Below, piece after piece: positions 1 through 12,900 of a stretch of 64,000 nt of DNA (within the stretch, counting starts at the first letter, position 1; every line of letters begins with the position of its first letter). The notes under the pieces are model-generated. The model ran no database searches, was not told the DNA's origin, and worked only from the letters and a program-made list of their open reading frames with translations. Position numbers and translations under genes: made by a program. The DNA is taken from contig NMRA01000078.1 of assembly GCA_002633005.1 (NCBI GenBank), forward strand, positions 319,868-383,867, given 5' to 3'. Source of the DNA: Phoronis australis. Lineage: Eukaryota; Phoronida; Phoronidae.

Positions 1-66
1 TGGTGAACAACAGGGCTGGTGAACAACAGGGCTGGTGAACAACAGGGCTGGTGAACAACAGGGCTG
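1..66. repeat. 16-bp tandem repeat, four copies at the window edge
   Basis: The unit TGGTGAACAACAGGGC is repeated four times without a mismatch and then decays. The array is cut by the left end of the window, so its true length is unknown. Confidence 0.9.
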
Positions 67-2985
67 ATGCACTCGTAAACAGAATTCTTTCATCAATAAA
101 CATGGCTTACTGATCCAATAAACCCAGTTCAATGATAGATACAAACAACGAAATGGTTCGGTAACTGCCAAAGACGATATCACATTCATAAAACAGCTTT
201 TGCTTCCAACAACACCGGTCCTGTTGGTGATTACGGTGGCCATGTTGTTCTGGTGGTCTACTCAATATAACGAGACCACCATGGAGTCGACATGCTTGCC
301 AGGTCAGTGACTTGCTTGCGGTATTTTCAGGGCTCTTGTTAAATTGGATAATCTTCTGCCCGCTTTTTACACCGTCATTAAGATAATTTACACAGCTATC
401 ATGTTGAATGTACCCTAATTACACTCTTATTTAATGAAAACTAAAATACCTGCATGGCTGCGCATTACTGTCAGTGTTCCTGAATTTCTTGGCAGTGTTT
501 TCACTGTTGGCGCATGTGAGTATTAAGGCCAATGAACGGTAGCATTTCGGTAAATAGTCCATAGTCCTTGGTTGGCAGACATGGCCTCTTTGTATAGTGT
601 TAGTAAGGCATTTAGCAAAATGGCACTAGGAGGCAAAACCCTCTGTGTAATTTCTGGTGCTACATGTTCTGTAAGCAAACACAACTGAGCTAACTAAATT
701 TAAAATTATGTCCAGCCTTGGCTGAAACATCAAAGATTAGAATTAAGTGTAAACTCTCCTGGAAACGTTTTCCGTAAAAATGCTTGGAAATCTTTTGTAG
801 AGAAGGTTTTGCTGTTATGTTTTTTCTTGAGCAGTTTATGGTCCTCGATGTAATTATCAATGTTTGGGAATCTTTTTAATCTTCATAAAGAATCTTCTTC
901 AAAGTCCTGATTGAGTGAAAAATCTGGACCCATGCCTTAAAGTGTTAGCAATCGTTTTTAAAGTTTTAACGCATTATTTGCTTTAAACTTAGTTTCAAAA
1001 AACTTAATTTTGTTTCGTTCCATCTGCTATTTTCCACAAAGTTTGATGCAAGTTAAGTAGCAGAACTATTGATGTGACTACGTAGTAGACTGAGAAGCTG
1101 TCTTAGGTTTTTCTGTGAAAAAGATTTTGTGTCGTCGCAGTAGGCTAGTAGGTTTAACTTGGCTGTTTATATGTTTCATAACAGATTTCAGTGTGTCTGT
1201 GATTAAATTGTCAACTAGTGGTCACTCTCAGTCTTTGTCCCTACTGGTGAAATTTAGTTGGTCGAGGAAGTTATATATTGGGACATTTTACGCTTAAGTT
1301 TGTCAGACCCCAGTTTGGAAAAGAAGACGCCTAAAATTCAACTGAAACATTTTTTGTGTGTGTTATACATCAAGATGAGTCATAGGTTTGATCCGGAGGA
1401 AAAATCCTGAAAGTTGCATGTCTTCACAGTATCTAAGAATGATCCCAGTTCAGGTTTTTAGTCGGACCATGGTTAAAATTTTGAGGACTCCTGTGAAGAG
1501 GTCTTTGGGGTCTGTTTCATGAAAAGAGACTTTTAAAAGTAATGTACTAAAGTGAGAAATTTGGTCTTATGTTCCACACTAAAAATAGTTAAATCTCACT
1601 TGAGCAAAAGTTCAAAGTCTCTAACAGTGTAGACATGACTGCTAGTTGATGAGACAATTTCTGTAAATTATTTCCAGGTTGTTAAAAGTGTTCATAATTC
1701 ATTGTTGTCTCTTGTAAAGATGTTTAAAAACGAGAGAAGTTACTTACTAGAAGACTGTAAGTTAGTTAAGCATAACATTTCAAAACTAGAGTTCAATGTG
1801 GAGAGGACCATTGGCACTCCCGTAAGATCAAAGAAGCCATTTACATTAAACATTGCAACCCCCCACTTAATCGTGACGAGGGACTACAACTCCTCCCATC
1901 TACGACAAGGTGTTACTTCCGGTTTCACAAGGGCGGGAAGATCAGTCATGTAATCAAGGGCCGAGCTGCAGGCTTTAAACGTTATGCTTAACTAGACGTC
2001 AAAATACAGCTAGATACCACTGTGTATTTCTTCCGTAGACTCCGAAATTGCTCACAGCCAGGGTAGTTCTGTCTGTCACCTCGCCGTGAAACTTGTATCA
2101 ACATGTAAAGCTAAACACCGGATGGGGTGCATGCAAAATCTGGGAATCAAATGACACTCACCTTGCCCGTTACAGCCGTTTAAGTGAAAAACAATGCAAT
2201 AAACATCATTTTCTTGCATAACTTTCCGCCTTTTCTAACAATGTCGTCGTTTTGAAACAGTATGCTCGTGTCTCGCACACGCGTCTTTTCCTAAATTTTT
2301 GCGACATTTCTCGGGAGATGATGATAGCTTGGCAGCAGCAAAATTTCTTCTGTAATTCGTTTTTTCAGTATCAAAACTCTAAAAACTTATAATGAATTGA
2401 AACCAGTTCCGATAATTTGTTGTGACATGTACGCGACCTCGTGAAAGAACAACAGTTGATTGAAGGTTCAGCGAAAAAAGAATCTGGTCGATAGGTGACG
2501 CAATATTTCATGGCGCCGAAAACCGTCCCTAAAGATCGCTCCACAACTTTAGCAGGAGAATAATGGTAGAACGCCATTTTCCAACACCGTTAAATAATTT
2601 AGTTTACTCAAGGAAGACTAGTTTTTAATGACTCTAATTTCGTGTCAGATTTTATCTTACCACTTTTTTACCCACAGCAGTGCAAAGGTGTATATTTAGT
2701 ATACAGCTTTGTACCAAGGCTACTAGTAAGTAACCTCTCTCATTTTTACTATTTCTAGGCTGTCATGCACTCATAATTACTTGGCTTAACCTTTTCTCAG
2801 CAAAACTGAAGTGTGAGCATAAGAGTAAAGTTGTGTCCAAGTCTTGATTTCACTTTCATAAAGCAGACCTCCAGATATGCTTTTGGTTAAACAGATGTTA
2901 TAAGCTGCAGGTATTACCTTTTGCTAATTACTGGGGTTAACTGCCAGCTAACTTCTCACCATGTATTACCTGTTGTTAATTACAG
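67..2985. other. Non-coding stretch, probable TBC1D30 intron
   Basis: No exon with acceptable splice sites and family similarity was found. Short open frames at 1115-1297 and 1702-1953 lack coding character. Nothing else beyond low-level AT-rich sequence. Confidence 0.5.
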
Positions 2986-3157
2986 GTGCGAACTATGAAC
3001 CACCCCTCACCAATGTGTTCACCATGCAGTGGTTCCTTACTCTCTTTGCCACATGTCTCCCTGAGCAGACTGTGCTGAGGGTCTGGGACTCCGTCTTCCT
3101 CGAGGGATCAGAGATCTTACTAAGGACAGCCCTGGCTATATGGGGTCGACTAGCAAA
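2986..3157 (+). CDS. TBC1D30: TBC1D30 exon: end of the TBC RabGAP domain
   Basis: Acceptor TTACAG precedes 2986 and donor GTAAGC follows 3157. The exon starts with the last two bases of a split codon and ends two bases into the next. It encodes ANYEPPLTNVFTMQWFLTLF followed by ATCLPEQTVLRVWDSVFLEG and SEILLRTALAIWGRLA. The W-F-L-T-L-F, P-E-x-x-x-x-R-V-W-D and F-x-E-G signatures are the classic C-terminal motifs of TBC domains. The upstream exon with the catalytic arginine is not in the window; 1-2985 contains no convincing coding exon. Confidence 0.9.
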
Positions 3158-3391
3158 GTAAGCCTTTGATGACAATTGACCGAGTAACTTTGATTAACCA
3201 TCTGCAAGGGCCAGTCTTATAGAAGGTCACAAAAACTTTCGTATGACGATCAAGCTTGATAACTGATGCTGGTTATTTTTTAATCATATTATATGCGTAA
3301 ACTGGGTTATTTTTTTAAATCTTTGATTTCGTTGCTTTATGCAAAATGACTCGAGCTCCCCTACATTCCAACTATTCACATTACATTGAAT

Positions 3392-3671
3392 AACTGGAGT
3401 GAAAATTCTCCAATTTATGGCTGTGAAAAATAAATCCTCAAGGTCGCAGCTTGTCCCAAAATCTAGTAGTAGCAAACATTGGCCGTCCCAAAGTCAAGAA
3501 TCACTGGAAAGATGGCAAAATTACCCACTCTGTGTGTTGAAAACATATTGTCATAAATTTGAGAAATATGACCCGTGTCCTCATTCCCAGAATCGAAAAA
3601 ATCAAATTTCCTGTAAGTTTCAGTGTCCCAAATTATAGAGACTGTCCCATATTGGAGAATTTTTACCGTAC
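3392..3671. mobile_element. Short inverted-repeat element (MITE)
   Basis: Terminal inverted repeats: GTGAAAATTCTCCAAT at 3399-3414 and ATTGGAGAATTTTTAC at 3651-3666. It is about 280 bp with no coding content. A related element with the ACGGTAAAAAT end lies at 26044-26421, and a lone end lies at about 31960-32012. Confidence 0.65.
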
Positions 3672-3720
3672 CTGCTGTGTCGATTAGTCTTCTGATGTTT
3701 TTCAAATTAAAGTGACAATA

Positions 3721-4042
3721 TTAAAGAAAACAACAATGGTTTTAAGTCGACTTGACATGTTTCGGTGTCATTTATTCAAACACCATCATTAGAAGAGAGA
3801 ATGCAGTGGCCACCTAGCTAGGCCCAACAACAAGTAATGAAGCACAGGCACCTTGTCACTCTCTATAACTGACTGTATCTGTACTTCATTACTTGTTGCT
3901 GGGCCTAGCTAGGTGGCCAATGCATTCTCTCTTCTGATGATGGTGTTTGAATAAATGACACCGAAACATGTCAAGTCGACTTAAAACCATTGTTGTTTTC
4001 TTTAATATATGCTGGTACTTGCTATCATGGAGATCTTTTGAT
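3721..4042 (+). mobile_element. Foldback retroelement with hammerhead-like core
   Basis: Two ~120-nt arms in inverted orientation (about 3721-3842 and 3883-4005) flank a ~40-nt loop, followed by ~37 nt of unpaired sequence. The direct repeat AAAGTGACAATA at 3709-3720 and 4043-4054 is a 12-bp target duplication, the size expected for target-primed reverse transcription and not for a cut-and-paste MITE. Penelope-like elements and animal retrozymes are known to carry short-helix-III hammerhead ribozymes in terminal repeats, and this arrangement resembles such a terminus. No reverse transcriptase is present. Confidence 0.65.
3918..3992 (+). ncRNA. Hammerhead-ribozyme-like motif (type I layout)
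   Basis: Core CTGATGA at 3934-3940, stem II GGTGT/ACACC (3942-3946 with 3958-3962), GAAA at 3963-3966, minimal stem III CATG then TC with predicted cleavage after C3972. Stem I is CTT/AAG (3931-3933 with 3973-3975), with an outer CAATG/CATTG pairing (3918-3922 with 3988-3992). One extra T at 3941 sits between the core and stem II, which departs from the consensus and may reduce or abolish activity. The opposite arm carries CTAATGA in place of CTGATGA, a core-breaking change. Confidence 0.45.
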
Positions 4043-4098
4043 AAAGTGACAATAAAGTTGCGTTCTGTAAAATAAAATTGACACAGCCAACTTACCAC

Positions 4099-4301
4099 TA
4101 TAAAATTGGTCTTACTTGTTCCTAAGTCAGATTAGAAATTAGTTTTGGTCTTGTTATTTTTCGAGACCATGCTGAGCAAATTAAATATGACTCTCCTCTA
4201 CACGTGAACCTATGGACACTGGTCTCCAGCAATAACAAAATGTAGTTCTTTCCAAGCACGAAAATGCTATCTTTACTTAGGAACAATAATTTCAGGTCTA
4301 T
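4099..4301. mobile_element. MITE with TTGTTCCTAAGT ends
   Basis: Inverted ends: ACTTGTTCCTAAGT at about 4114-4127 and ACTTAGGAACAATA at about 4274-4287. Other likely members of the family: 22134-22350, 44356-44572, 51430-51633 and the nested copy at 9479-9952. No open frame of note. Confidence 0.55.
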
Positions 4302-4447
4302 TTCACAGCATATTGTCAAAAAATTGTGGTGGAATCCAAGTTTATAGGCATTTGAATTATCTAAAAAAGTGTTTTGTTACCCAGAACTGTTGTGTTGTTG
4401 TAAAAGCAAAAATCACATTCAATATTACTTTGAACTTTTTTGGACAG

Positions 4448-4553
4448 GCGAATCCTTCAAGTAACGACTGCTGACCAGTTTTATTGCATGATGGGAACGC
4501 TGAGCCAGGAGATGTTGGATGACAAGATAATACGCGCTGACTCTCTAGTCAAG
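4448..4553 (+). CDS. TBC1D30: TBC1D30 exon: TBC C-terminal helices
   Basis: Acceptor GGACAG and donor GTATAC bound a 106-nt exon that completes the lysine codon split by the previous intron. It gives KRILQVTTADQFYCMMGTLS followed by QEMLDDKIIRADSLVK. The segment fits the last helices of TBC1D30's TBC domain (aromatic-C-MMGxLxxEML). It ends in phase 0, matching the next exon. Confidence 0.88.
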
Positions 4554-7500
4554 GTATACGTGAATTTCATACCATAGATGGAGCTAGTCTCCGCCTTATT
4601 TCTGATGTACTGAAATCTGCTGCTCAGGTCTGGCTCAGTCATGGGGGGGTTCTTATGAAGGGGGACGCTAGGGGAGGTACAGAGAACTGGGGTGCATTAG
4701 GTAGGCTAGCATCTTATGTGTTTGCTGAGATTACACAAGGTCATAGGTCATGCGGGATTACTGTTGTGTAATGCAAGATCTTAATAGAGTCACGTAACAT
4801 CACGCTTAGTGTTATCTAAGATGTCACTAGACTTTGCGTATACGCTTACAAATTGGACAAGTGTAAAGTAGCCAAATGGCCACCACTTACTGTGATTGGG
4901 TGACTGTTTTGAAATATCGAATTATTTGAGAAAATGCTACGTAGACCCATTATTTATGTCACATTTCTTGTCGCAAATATCGTGTGGGTGTCTCATGTTG
5001 AACAACACATCTCAGATGACCCTAACTCAATAAGAAGCATTAACAGACAGCAACAAATGTCAACAGTGACCGCTGGCATGAAATTAGAAACTCTACTGCT
5101 CTCTTTATTTTTTCCGCATGCTGTGGACTTTGTTTACTCGCTAATGTTATTTTGCGCATAGATTTTGTCTAATGTGGGCTCCACTCTTACTTACTAGGCA
5201 TGTCGAAGGCTCCTCGCTGCTGCCACCTTTTGGCTGTTTATGATTTGTAGTTGATAAGCTGTCCTGTGAGAGAAAATTAAGTAAAGTTTGCCGGTAACCT
5301 TCAGGTGTTATCATTAGAAACTATCGCGTTCTAACTAATAACACACTGCCCAACCATTATTACAATGTCCTTGAACTAGAAGAATTGCTTGAAGAAGTAC
5401 CTGCTTACTTTCAGTGTTATTAAGAATTCAGTCCTGAGTTCACTCTTGGTATTTATCAAAGCCGAAAATTGACCTAGTTACGAATACAAAATAGAATAGC
5501 GCGAGAAAGGACAAATGTGATGAAAATTTAGGGAACATAGTTGATCACATTGTTTTGTTTTTGGCCAAAATATTAGTACGGACTTTAAAATCAGCGCATG
5601 TGACTAGAATATTGTGAACATTTGTGTTGAGAATGGTTTAGTGACAATAAACCAAAAATGTCGATTAACATGTCATTAGATATATGCTGATTTTAAAGTT
5701 TGAACGTAGTTGGACTGTTTCGTTGAACCCTCTGCACACTGCTGTCTGGTGACCTGGTGACGTTTTATTGGTTGACAGTTTGAGAGTGTTATTAAAACAT
5801 CATACCATGTTTTCGAGTGCCTTATGTAGCAGACACATCATCTGGCAATTGCCAATATCAAGAGACTCAAGAATGGTTGTCCATGATGCAGGTGCTGGCT
5901 CACATGAAATATTATAAAGAATGTCTGCTTCATGAGATTTAAAAGTACATTCATTGATGACTTGGCTATAGTCGGATATAACACATCCGTATTTTGAGAA
6001 CCAGTTTGATGCCCGTTATTCAGTGTAGAAAACTAAAATTAATGCAGGCATGTTATAACTGATCATTACCGATGACTTTGTGTTTTGTATTTGAGATCAG
6101 CTTCAACTTGAGGAGGACAAATCCAAACACGAAACTTCTGGGGTCACAGTCCAACACTGCTAAAAGCCATTGTGGCCTATAGCTGAGTGTTTTAACATGC
6201 CTGTGAGAATGAAAATACGATAAAGTTTAGCAAAATTAATATATTTGTCCCAAATCAAAGCATTTTTGTGGTAAAGGTGGCCACAGTCATGGATTTCTAA
6301 TAAAATTGCAAATTATAATAAAACAGACACTACGCACACTCATGAGATGGATAGGTGAACTAGTTTTAACTAGTATAGTTTTTCATTTTTTTAATTTTGC
6401 TCGCTCACTTTCACTGCAAGAAGATTTTGATAACGTAATTTAAAATAACTCTTTTTTTCTGCATGGAAATACTTGGTTTGCAGACATATTTTATGGTGTT
6501 CAAAATGAGAAGTTAAGCAATCATCAGTTGTAGGCGATCAAAAGAAAAATTGGTGAAATTCATCTGTGACCGCAGATGTTAATCCGAAGTGTTATGGTAT
6601 GTAGGGAGAGTTCAGGCTTTATGTACTAAGGGGAAGTTGTTCCAGCTTGCTGCTAGAGGGCACCGGTTACGCTGCCATGACATGAGTTTAGACGTTAAGT
6701 GAGACTGATGGTTCCTAGATGAAGAGGACAGTCATTAGAATTAAGTCCCTGATGAATTGCCATAAGCTCGGTATTAAACGTTAATTCATAAGTGGTAGAC
6801 ATGTTAATGATTAACTACAGTGTAAAGGCTTATTGTAGTGGAGTTTAGTCTGACTGTCTGGGTTTTGTATTGTCTTTTGCCAATTAGATACGAAAACCTA
6901 TTAAGGACTGAACGTTTTAGTGTAAGACCCTAGAAAAAATCCAAAATTTAGCTAATTTTGAACTGTAACCAGCATGACACGTTGCTTTTGTGTTTTTATT
7001 ACAAATCACCAGTCATTTGGTAGACTGAAGTCGAGGCCGATAACCTTTATTGGATAAATAATTTGTACTTATAGTACTTAAGTACTTGCCACTTTTAGGT
7101 CTTGTAGCAGAGCTTTGTACCAACACCGCTGAGTATTTTGAGTAATGGCGCTGAATCTGTCTTGTAAGGGGTCGTAAATACACCATATTGCCACCGAGAA
7201 TGTCACTTTAACTTTTTGTTGAAAAATCCTGAAATACTGGTTGTGCCAATGGTGTGTATAGACTGAGCCTGCTAGATCCAGGTTTGACCGACCCATTGAT
7301 GACCTGAATTAGAATTTTCTTATCCGATTTGTCTTGTACGGTTTGGTATTATAACTGTTCTCTCAATTGGTTTTTACGTTATACTTTTTTATACATGCTT
7401 TTTATGTACCCACATATTTATATATGGTTGCATTATGCTGTCATCCTTGTCTGTTCGTCCGTCCGGCATTCGGCGTCTGCTGCTCTATCTCCATGAAATT

Positions 7501-7580
7501 TTGCACGTGGTCCTTTCATGGATGGGACAATTTCATTTTTTCCATTTTCCTCTGTTTCTGATGATGATTTTTGGATGCCT
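4554..7580. other. TBC1D30 intron, no recognisable element
   Basis: Part of the 9.6-kb intron after exon 4448-4553. Small open frames (4934-5161, 7078-7296 reverse) show no family resemblance. I see no clear repeat structure here. Confidence 0.5.
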
Positions 7581-7589
7581 CTGACTACT

Positions 7590-8735
7590 CTGGTGCCTAC
7601 TAGTGGCCTTATTTGTTCCCAAATGCCGTACAGTATTTGACAAGTGTATTTATGTAGAGTTGACGACTAGTGGCAATTTTTTTTGTTGTCCTCTGTGTCT
7701 TTGAAACTACTTGATGGAGTTTTATAAAATTTAATAAATAGGTTTCTATTAAGGAGACCATGGCATTTTCCTGTTTTTGGATAGATTCAATGTATAGCGG
7801 CCGTTTTTGTTGTCATGAAATTTTGTAAATATGTTTCTTTTAAAGAGATGATGACACCTTCTCATTTTGGGACGGATTTGACGTATTCTGCATCATTTTA
7901 ATTATTTTTTAGTTTGTTTTGACATCACCCTCTCCATCCACCAAACCACTTGAAGGGTCATTAAAATTTGGAGATGTGTTCCTGATGAGAATACCGAGGC
8001 TGACGTTGATTTTCGGACGTGTTCAACTACTCTGGCACCCCCTAGTGGCAATTGTATTTGTTTGCGTCCGCGACCATCTCCGTCACCCGTTGCAAGATCT
8101 TTGTAAATTTTAGCAGATGTGTTCCTATGGATATGGCAACAGATGACGGTGAGTTTCAGACCAATCCAACGACAGCTGTGCTCTCTAGTGGCAATGTTTT
8201 TTTAAGCTTACCACTGTAACCTCAGAGTTCCTAGATGATTTTTCACGAAATTTGGCAAACCAAATTTCTATTATGAAGACAACAGCACCTTTTCTTTTTA
8301 TGATGGATTCGACGTATTCTTCACCAACTAGTGGCCTTTTTTTGCCGTCTGCTTCTGTATCTGTCAAATTATGCAGAGGATCATTATGAAATTTGACCAG
8401 ATGTGTTCCTACTGACAAGCGCATGACTGACGTGGGTTTTCAAACAAGTCCAACTACTGTGCTACCCCCTAGTGTCATATTTTTGCATCCACCATATCTC
8501 CTAAACCCCTTGTAGGATATTTTTGAAACTTTGCAATTATTGCATTCCTGTTAACTTGACATCAGGTGGACGAATTCGACTACCATTGTGGTTCCTAATC
8601 GCAGTGTTTATGTTTGCCTTTGTATCTTTGGGAGTTCTTTGATGGATTTTCATGAAATTAGTTTTGAGAGACGGTACCTTCCTATTTTTGGATGGGTTCA
8701 GTGTATTCTGTGCCATCTAATGGCCAGTTTTTTGG
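7590..8735. repeat. Diverged tandem repeat, ~120-145 bp monomers
   Basis: The motif CTAGTGGCAA/CC recurs near 7600, 7667, 8042, 8185, 8330 and 8468, and in weaker form near 7795, 7900, 8597 and 8718. Each copy is followed by a T-run and phrases such as TGGATTCGACGTATTC and GAAATTT. Spacing is about 120-145 bp. The monomers are well diverged, so the array is old. Short open frames inside it are by-products. Confidence 0.6.
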
Positions 8736-9478
8736 GATACAGATAAACACACCGAGAAGCAACACTATTTGCTGTGCCGTCGTGAGTGCATAATGAACGC
8801 TCCGCGTTGCTCCTGCTGTGATAAAGTGAGAGCTATTCTTTTTCCTGTTTTTTCGTCGACAGTCTTACTAGCGAATGTAGGTAAGGGAGTGAGTGATTAA
8901 GAACCTGGATGTCATCCGCTGTGCTCGTATTTTCTTTGTTGACAGTTGTTGAGCGGCCTAGTATTCAATGTGACAAAGTTGAAATCTATGTTGGCTGGGT
9001 GAGTGGCATGCCATCTGTAAAACTTAAATTGATGCGGTGAATCCACTGTGAGCCTGAATTCGAAATAATGTGTGTGAACTTCCTGAGCATTGGTACAGTG
9101 ATACTGGTTAGTTATAGTTAAGCAGATTTATGGATAGGGGTGTGAGTGAGTACCGTCATTACCATTGTTGGAGCTGCTGTTTGTAATTAAGAATTTCCAA
9201 TTTCAACTCGACGTAATTGCCTACCTTATTTGTTAATGGTGTTAAAACTGCCATGATTGCTGGCAATTGGTGCTGGTCAATATTTGGCCATGTTTTGAGT
9301 GTGATCGTTATCGCTGGAAGATGACGTATTAGTTTCATAGTAATGAGGATAATAAGTTTGGTCAGTTACGCTAACCACCACCATTTCCTATTTCGTTGAA
9401 TCCTATGTTGATATCAGCAATAAGTTTAAAGCGGTCAAGAGGCAAATTTTTTGTTTTATTTTAGATCTCTTTCGACTA

Positions 9479-9952
9479 AAAAACTGTCCTCCACTTGTCC
9501 TGGCTCAGATGAGAAGTGGTTTCTGGATTTGCAAGGAACTGAGAGATATTCCTTGAGACCACGCTCTACGCGTAAAATGACGGGCCGTTAGAAGCCAACT
9601 TGTAGAGGATCATCTAAAGCAGTAATCAACTGCCAGTTGTTTTAAAGCCTTGAAATCACCAGGGGTTGGAATTTTCCTCTTTTAAGAGGATTTCCTCTTT
9701 TTGGTTTCGATTTCCTCTTATTTGATTTCTAGTTTTATCCTTTTTCGTCTCTTTTTATTATTCTTTTGACTTTATTCATGCAAAATGTTTACTTCACTAA
9801 GTTTTAGGAAACAAAAAATATTTCTATCACACAAGCTTATTTGTGGAATGATACATCATCTGGAAAATTTTCTTCTTTTTTTCTCATTGGTCATTCCAAG
9901 CCTTGAAACACCTCTGATTCAACTAAGGAACAATTTGAGACCAATTTCCAAA
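9479..9952. mobile_element. TTGTTCCT-family MITE interrupted by another insertion
   Basis: The left end CCACTTGTCCTGGCTCAG (about 9491-9508) and right end AAGGAACAATTTGAGACC (about 9924-9943) match the ends of the family at 4099-4301. The element is twice the usual ~210 bp because a second element sits at 9660-9905. Confidence 0.4.
9660..9905. mobile_element. hAT-like MITE, CAGGG…TTGGAATT ends
   Basis: Begins CAGGGGTTGGAATTTTCC and ends ATTCCAAGCCTTG, an inverted pair of the CAGGG type seen in hAT elements. It is about 246 bp. The same ends recur at 41193-41573. Flanks AAATCACC and AAACACCT are only approximately alike, so the target duplication is not certain. Confidence 0.5.
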
Positions 9953-9959
9953 CGGTATG

Positions 9960-12900
9960 TGGTCTAAGTCACAAGTTGATTTTTGTGATGGAAAGCGGGT
10001 TTGCGGCTTCTTTCAAGTCCCTTCATTACCAGGGGAAACAACTTCTTACAATATACTAAACGTCTGCCTTTGAAACTTTAAATTTAAGTCCTTGATGATC
10101 ACAGCCAGCATGAGCGTGATCACGTACGTGATCACTAAGTGCCGTTCACATGTACTAAAATACCGGAAATAGTGCAAGTGTTTATTCCAGTTTCAGTGTA
10201 CTAGTATTTTTTGTACACTGTTAAGCAAAATACCGGAATCCACAGAGTACCTTCAGTGTTGCTGTAATTTTTTCCGAAAAATTTCTGCTGATGTCATTAG
10301 TCGTCTGTTACCCGACCGTCTGTTCGCACATGCCAACTAGCCAGGGGTGATGGCACAAAAAGTGTAATAGTTGCGAGGCTTGCCACTAGGAGTGACATAA
10401 CTTGCTGGACTTTACAAGCTATTTGAGAACGGCTTACATCATAAGGTAACATTAAACTAACGGCGAATTTTCAGAATTTTCAAACAAAAAAGCATGATCG
10501 TATCTTGCAATAATGGGAATCAAAAGCAATGTTTAGTGACTGTTTATGTTTTTGGCAACTGGGTTTCACTTTAATAATTCTTGAAAATTGTCTGGTTGCC
10601 TTTCTTTAACTTTTAACTCATGAAATGTTGTTGATTTTCTCAACATGTTGATTGCACAGTTCATGGAGTGCCAATTGGTGGATAAGATGGTCTCGCTACC
10701 TGGTGACTGGTTTTGGTAGCCAATGTTTCTCAACAATCACGATTTTCACAGGGATTGCAGTAATTGCAAAAATAAATGAAATTTTTGCATGGAATTGATG
10801 ACTCTGTGCATTCAGTTACTTTTAAAATTATTGTGTCTAGCATTAACAGTTGAAACCATGAGCCAGTCGACATCAAATATGTCTGCTAATAAATGCTAAA
10901 TAATGACTGCTTAATTCCCAGCCCAAATGAGCTTTCATTGTTTGTCCCTGCCCCTGGGCTCTTCCTAGTAATGGCTCTGCCGAGGTGAAATGGCTCATTC
11001 AAAATCACAGTTAACGCAAAGTTATTTTAAGTGAATGTTTTTTTTCGGAAATTAGACAGGTGCTTACAATTTCCATCTTACTCAGGTGCTCTGTCATGGA
11101 GTGTATGTGTTATAAATATGCTAGTTAATTTGCGACGTGGCGTGCCACCCGCAGGCATAACAATCCATCCACCAACTTCTCAGTAATTGGTATCCATTAA
11201 TATATGCCAATATTAAAAAATGACAGAATGGCCTCTGATATTACCACAACAGACACACTGATAATGGTGTTAGTCAACTTATGCCTTGGTTACTATCTGT
11301 AGAGTTGGAGTAATCTCAGTTATACGGATAAGGTAATTGTTAACCTGAGAGGAGTTTTTTAAAATACGGTACACAATATTTACCTATTATATAAAATTAT
11401 ATCTTAATTGTGCTGTTGCTGTCCATTACATTGATTTTAATGCATAATTTATACGGTAAGTGTGTGAACTGCTAATGCGATAACTTCTTTTGATTTCAAT
11501 TACGTGGCAAATCTTTATCTCCTGGTCATTTGATTTCGAAAGCTTTTTGGCAGTTTTGAACACTTTTTTGGTCGATTTGCGTGAAATTCTGCATTCGTAT
11601 TTGATGGTCGGTGGTGGAGGTAACCATGCCGTAGGCAGACTTTTTTGCACAAGGGAGATGTCGGCCATCAGAAATGAAGACTTTTATCGAAAGAGTTGAG
11701 ATTGGGATATAGACTTGGCAGTTCTTAAAACTGTCAAAATAGCTGCTGATGCAGTATTTGTATGCGCCTTGTATGTAACATTGAGTTCAATGATCCTGTC
11801 GGTGATCGTAGTTATTGAACGTGGGATGACCCATATTGTCTGTCTCTGAAACTGGGTACCAGCCCCAACCTGTGAGCCACACATCCTGGTCGTGAGTCTT
11901 CTAAAGCGAAAGGGGACGATTTTCTGTTAACAAGTTTTGACCCGATGTAGTTTCCATAGAGAAGTGACACGAGTAGGACCTATGATGATGGAATCTACAG
12001 GACTCGGGGTGTAATCTTTGTGCTAGAAATGGAACTGAACATTACTTTTGTCTTGTTCCACTTTGTGAGGGCTCAAGATAAGAGTCAGTTTTTCTCTGCT
12101 CCAGTATATTTTGTTTTATGCTGATGACCCCTGGATATGAGATGTGAACTCGAGTAAAATTTGAAATTTCCGAGTTCAGACTAGAACTTTCAGTGTTAAT
12201 GGTGGGGTCATCAATCACAAGCCAGGATTTGAAAGTTGTTCACGTAAACCATAATGTACTCAAACAAAGAAAAGTAGACACTTATCTTGAGTTCACACAA
12301 TAATTCAACAAAAAATGTGAAAAATAATTTTGAGTTCAAATTCGAGTACCTCAATACATTGATTTCTGTCCTTACTCTCCCCCTATTTTGCATATTTTTT
12401 AACTTAATATGCACAACAATATTTACATTATATACAATGGGATGGTGTGCATCATGGTATAATCAGTTGGTGAAATTGTCATTTTCTAAATTTTAAGGGC
12501 TGGTTATCTATTGATAACACCTGTCTTTATTATTGGCAGTGTTAAGAACTTAAAAATAATCTCAGTAACGAGGAATATGAATTTAAGTTTCTTCGTTATT
12601 CAATATTGCCGTTATTTTAAGTCGAATACCTGCCATTAAATCAGGTGCTTCTTGTGACAGCTGTACTGTTCGAATCTGATGTAGGAATTTAATAAGATTA
12701 AATTAAGTGAAAAATTACTATATTAACCTAAGCTGGAAGATACGGAAATTTTTTTGCAGTTAAAATTGTTAACTGACAATGGTGGTTTCTTTATTCATTT
12801 CAATAAATTGTGAACGCCTTATATTTATCTGGTATGAAAACTACATATTTGTCTACTATGGAAACTCCATATGGTTAAAAATGATTTAGCACATACAGGA

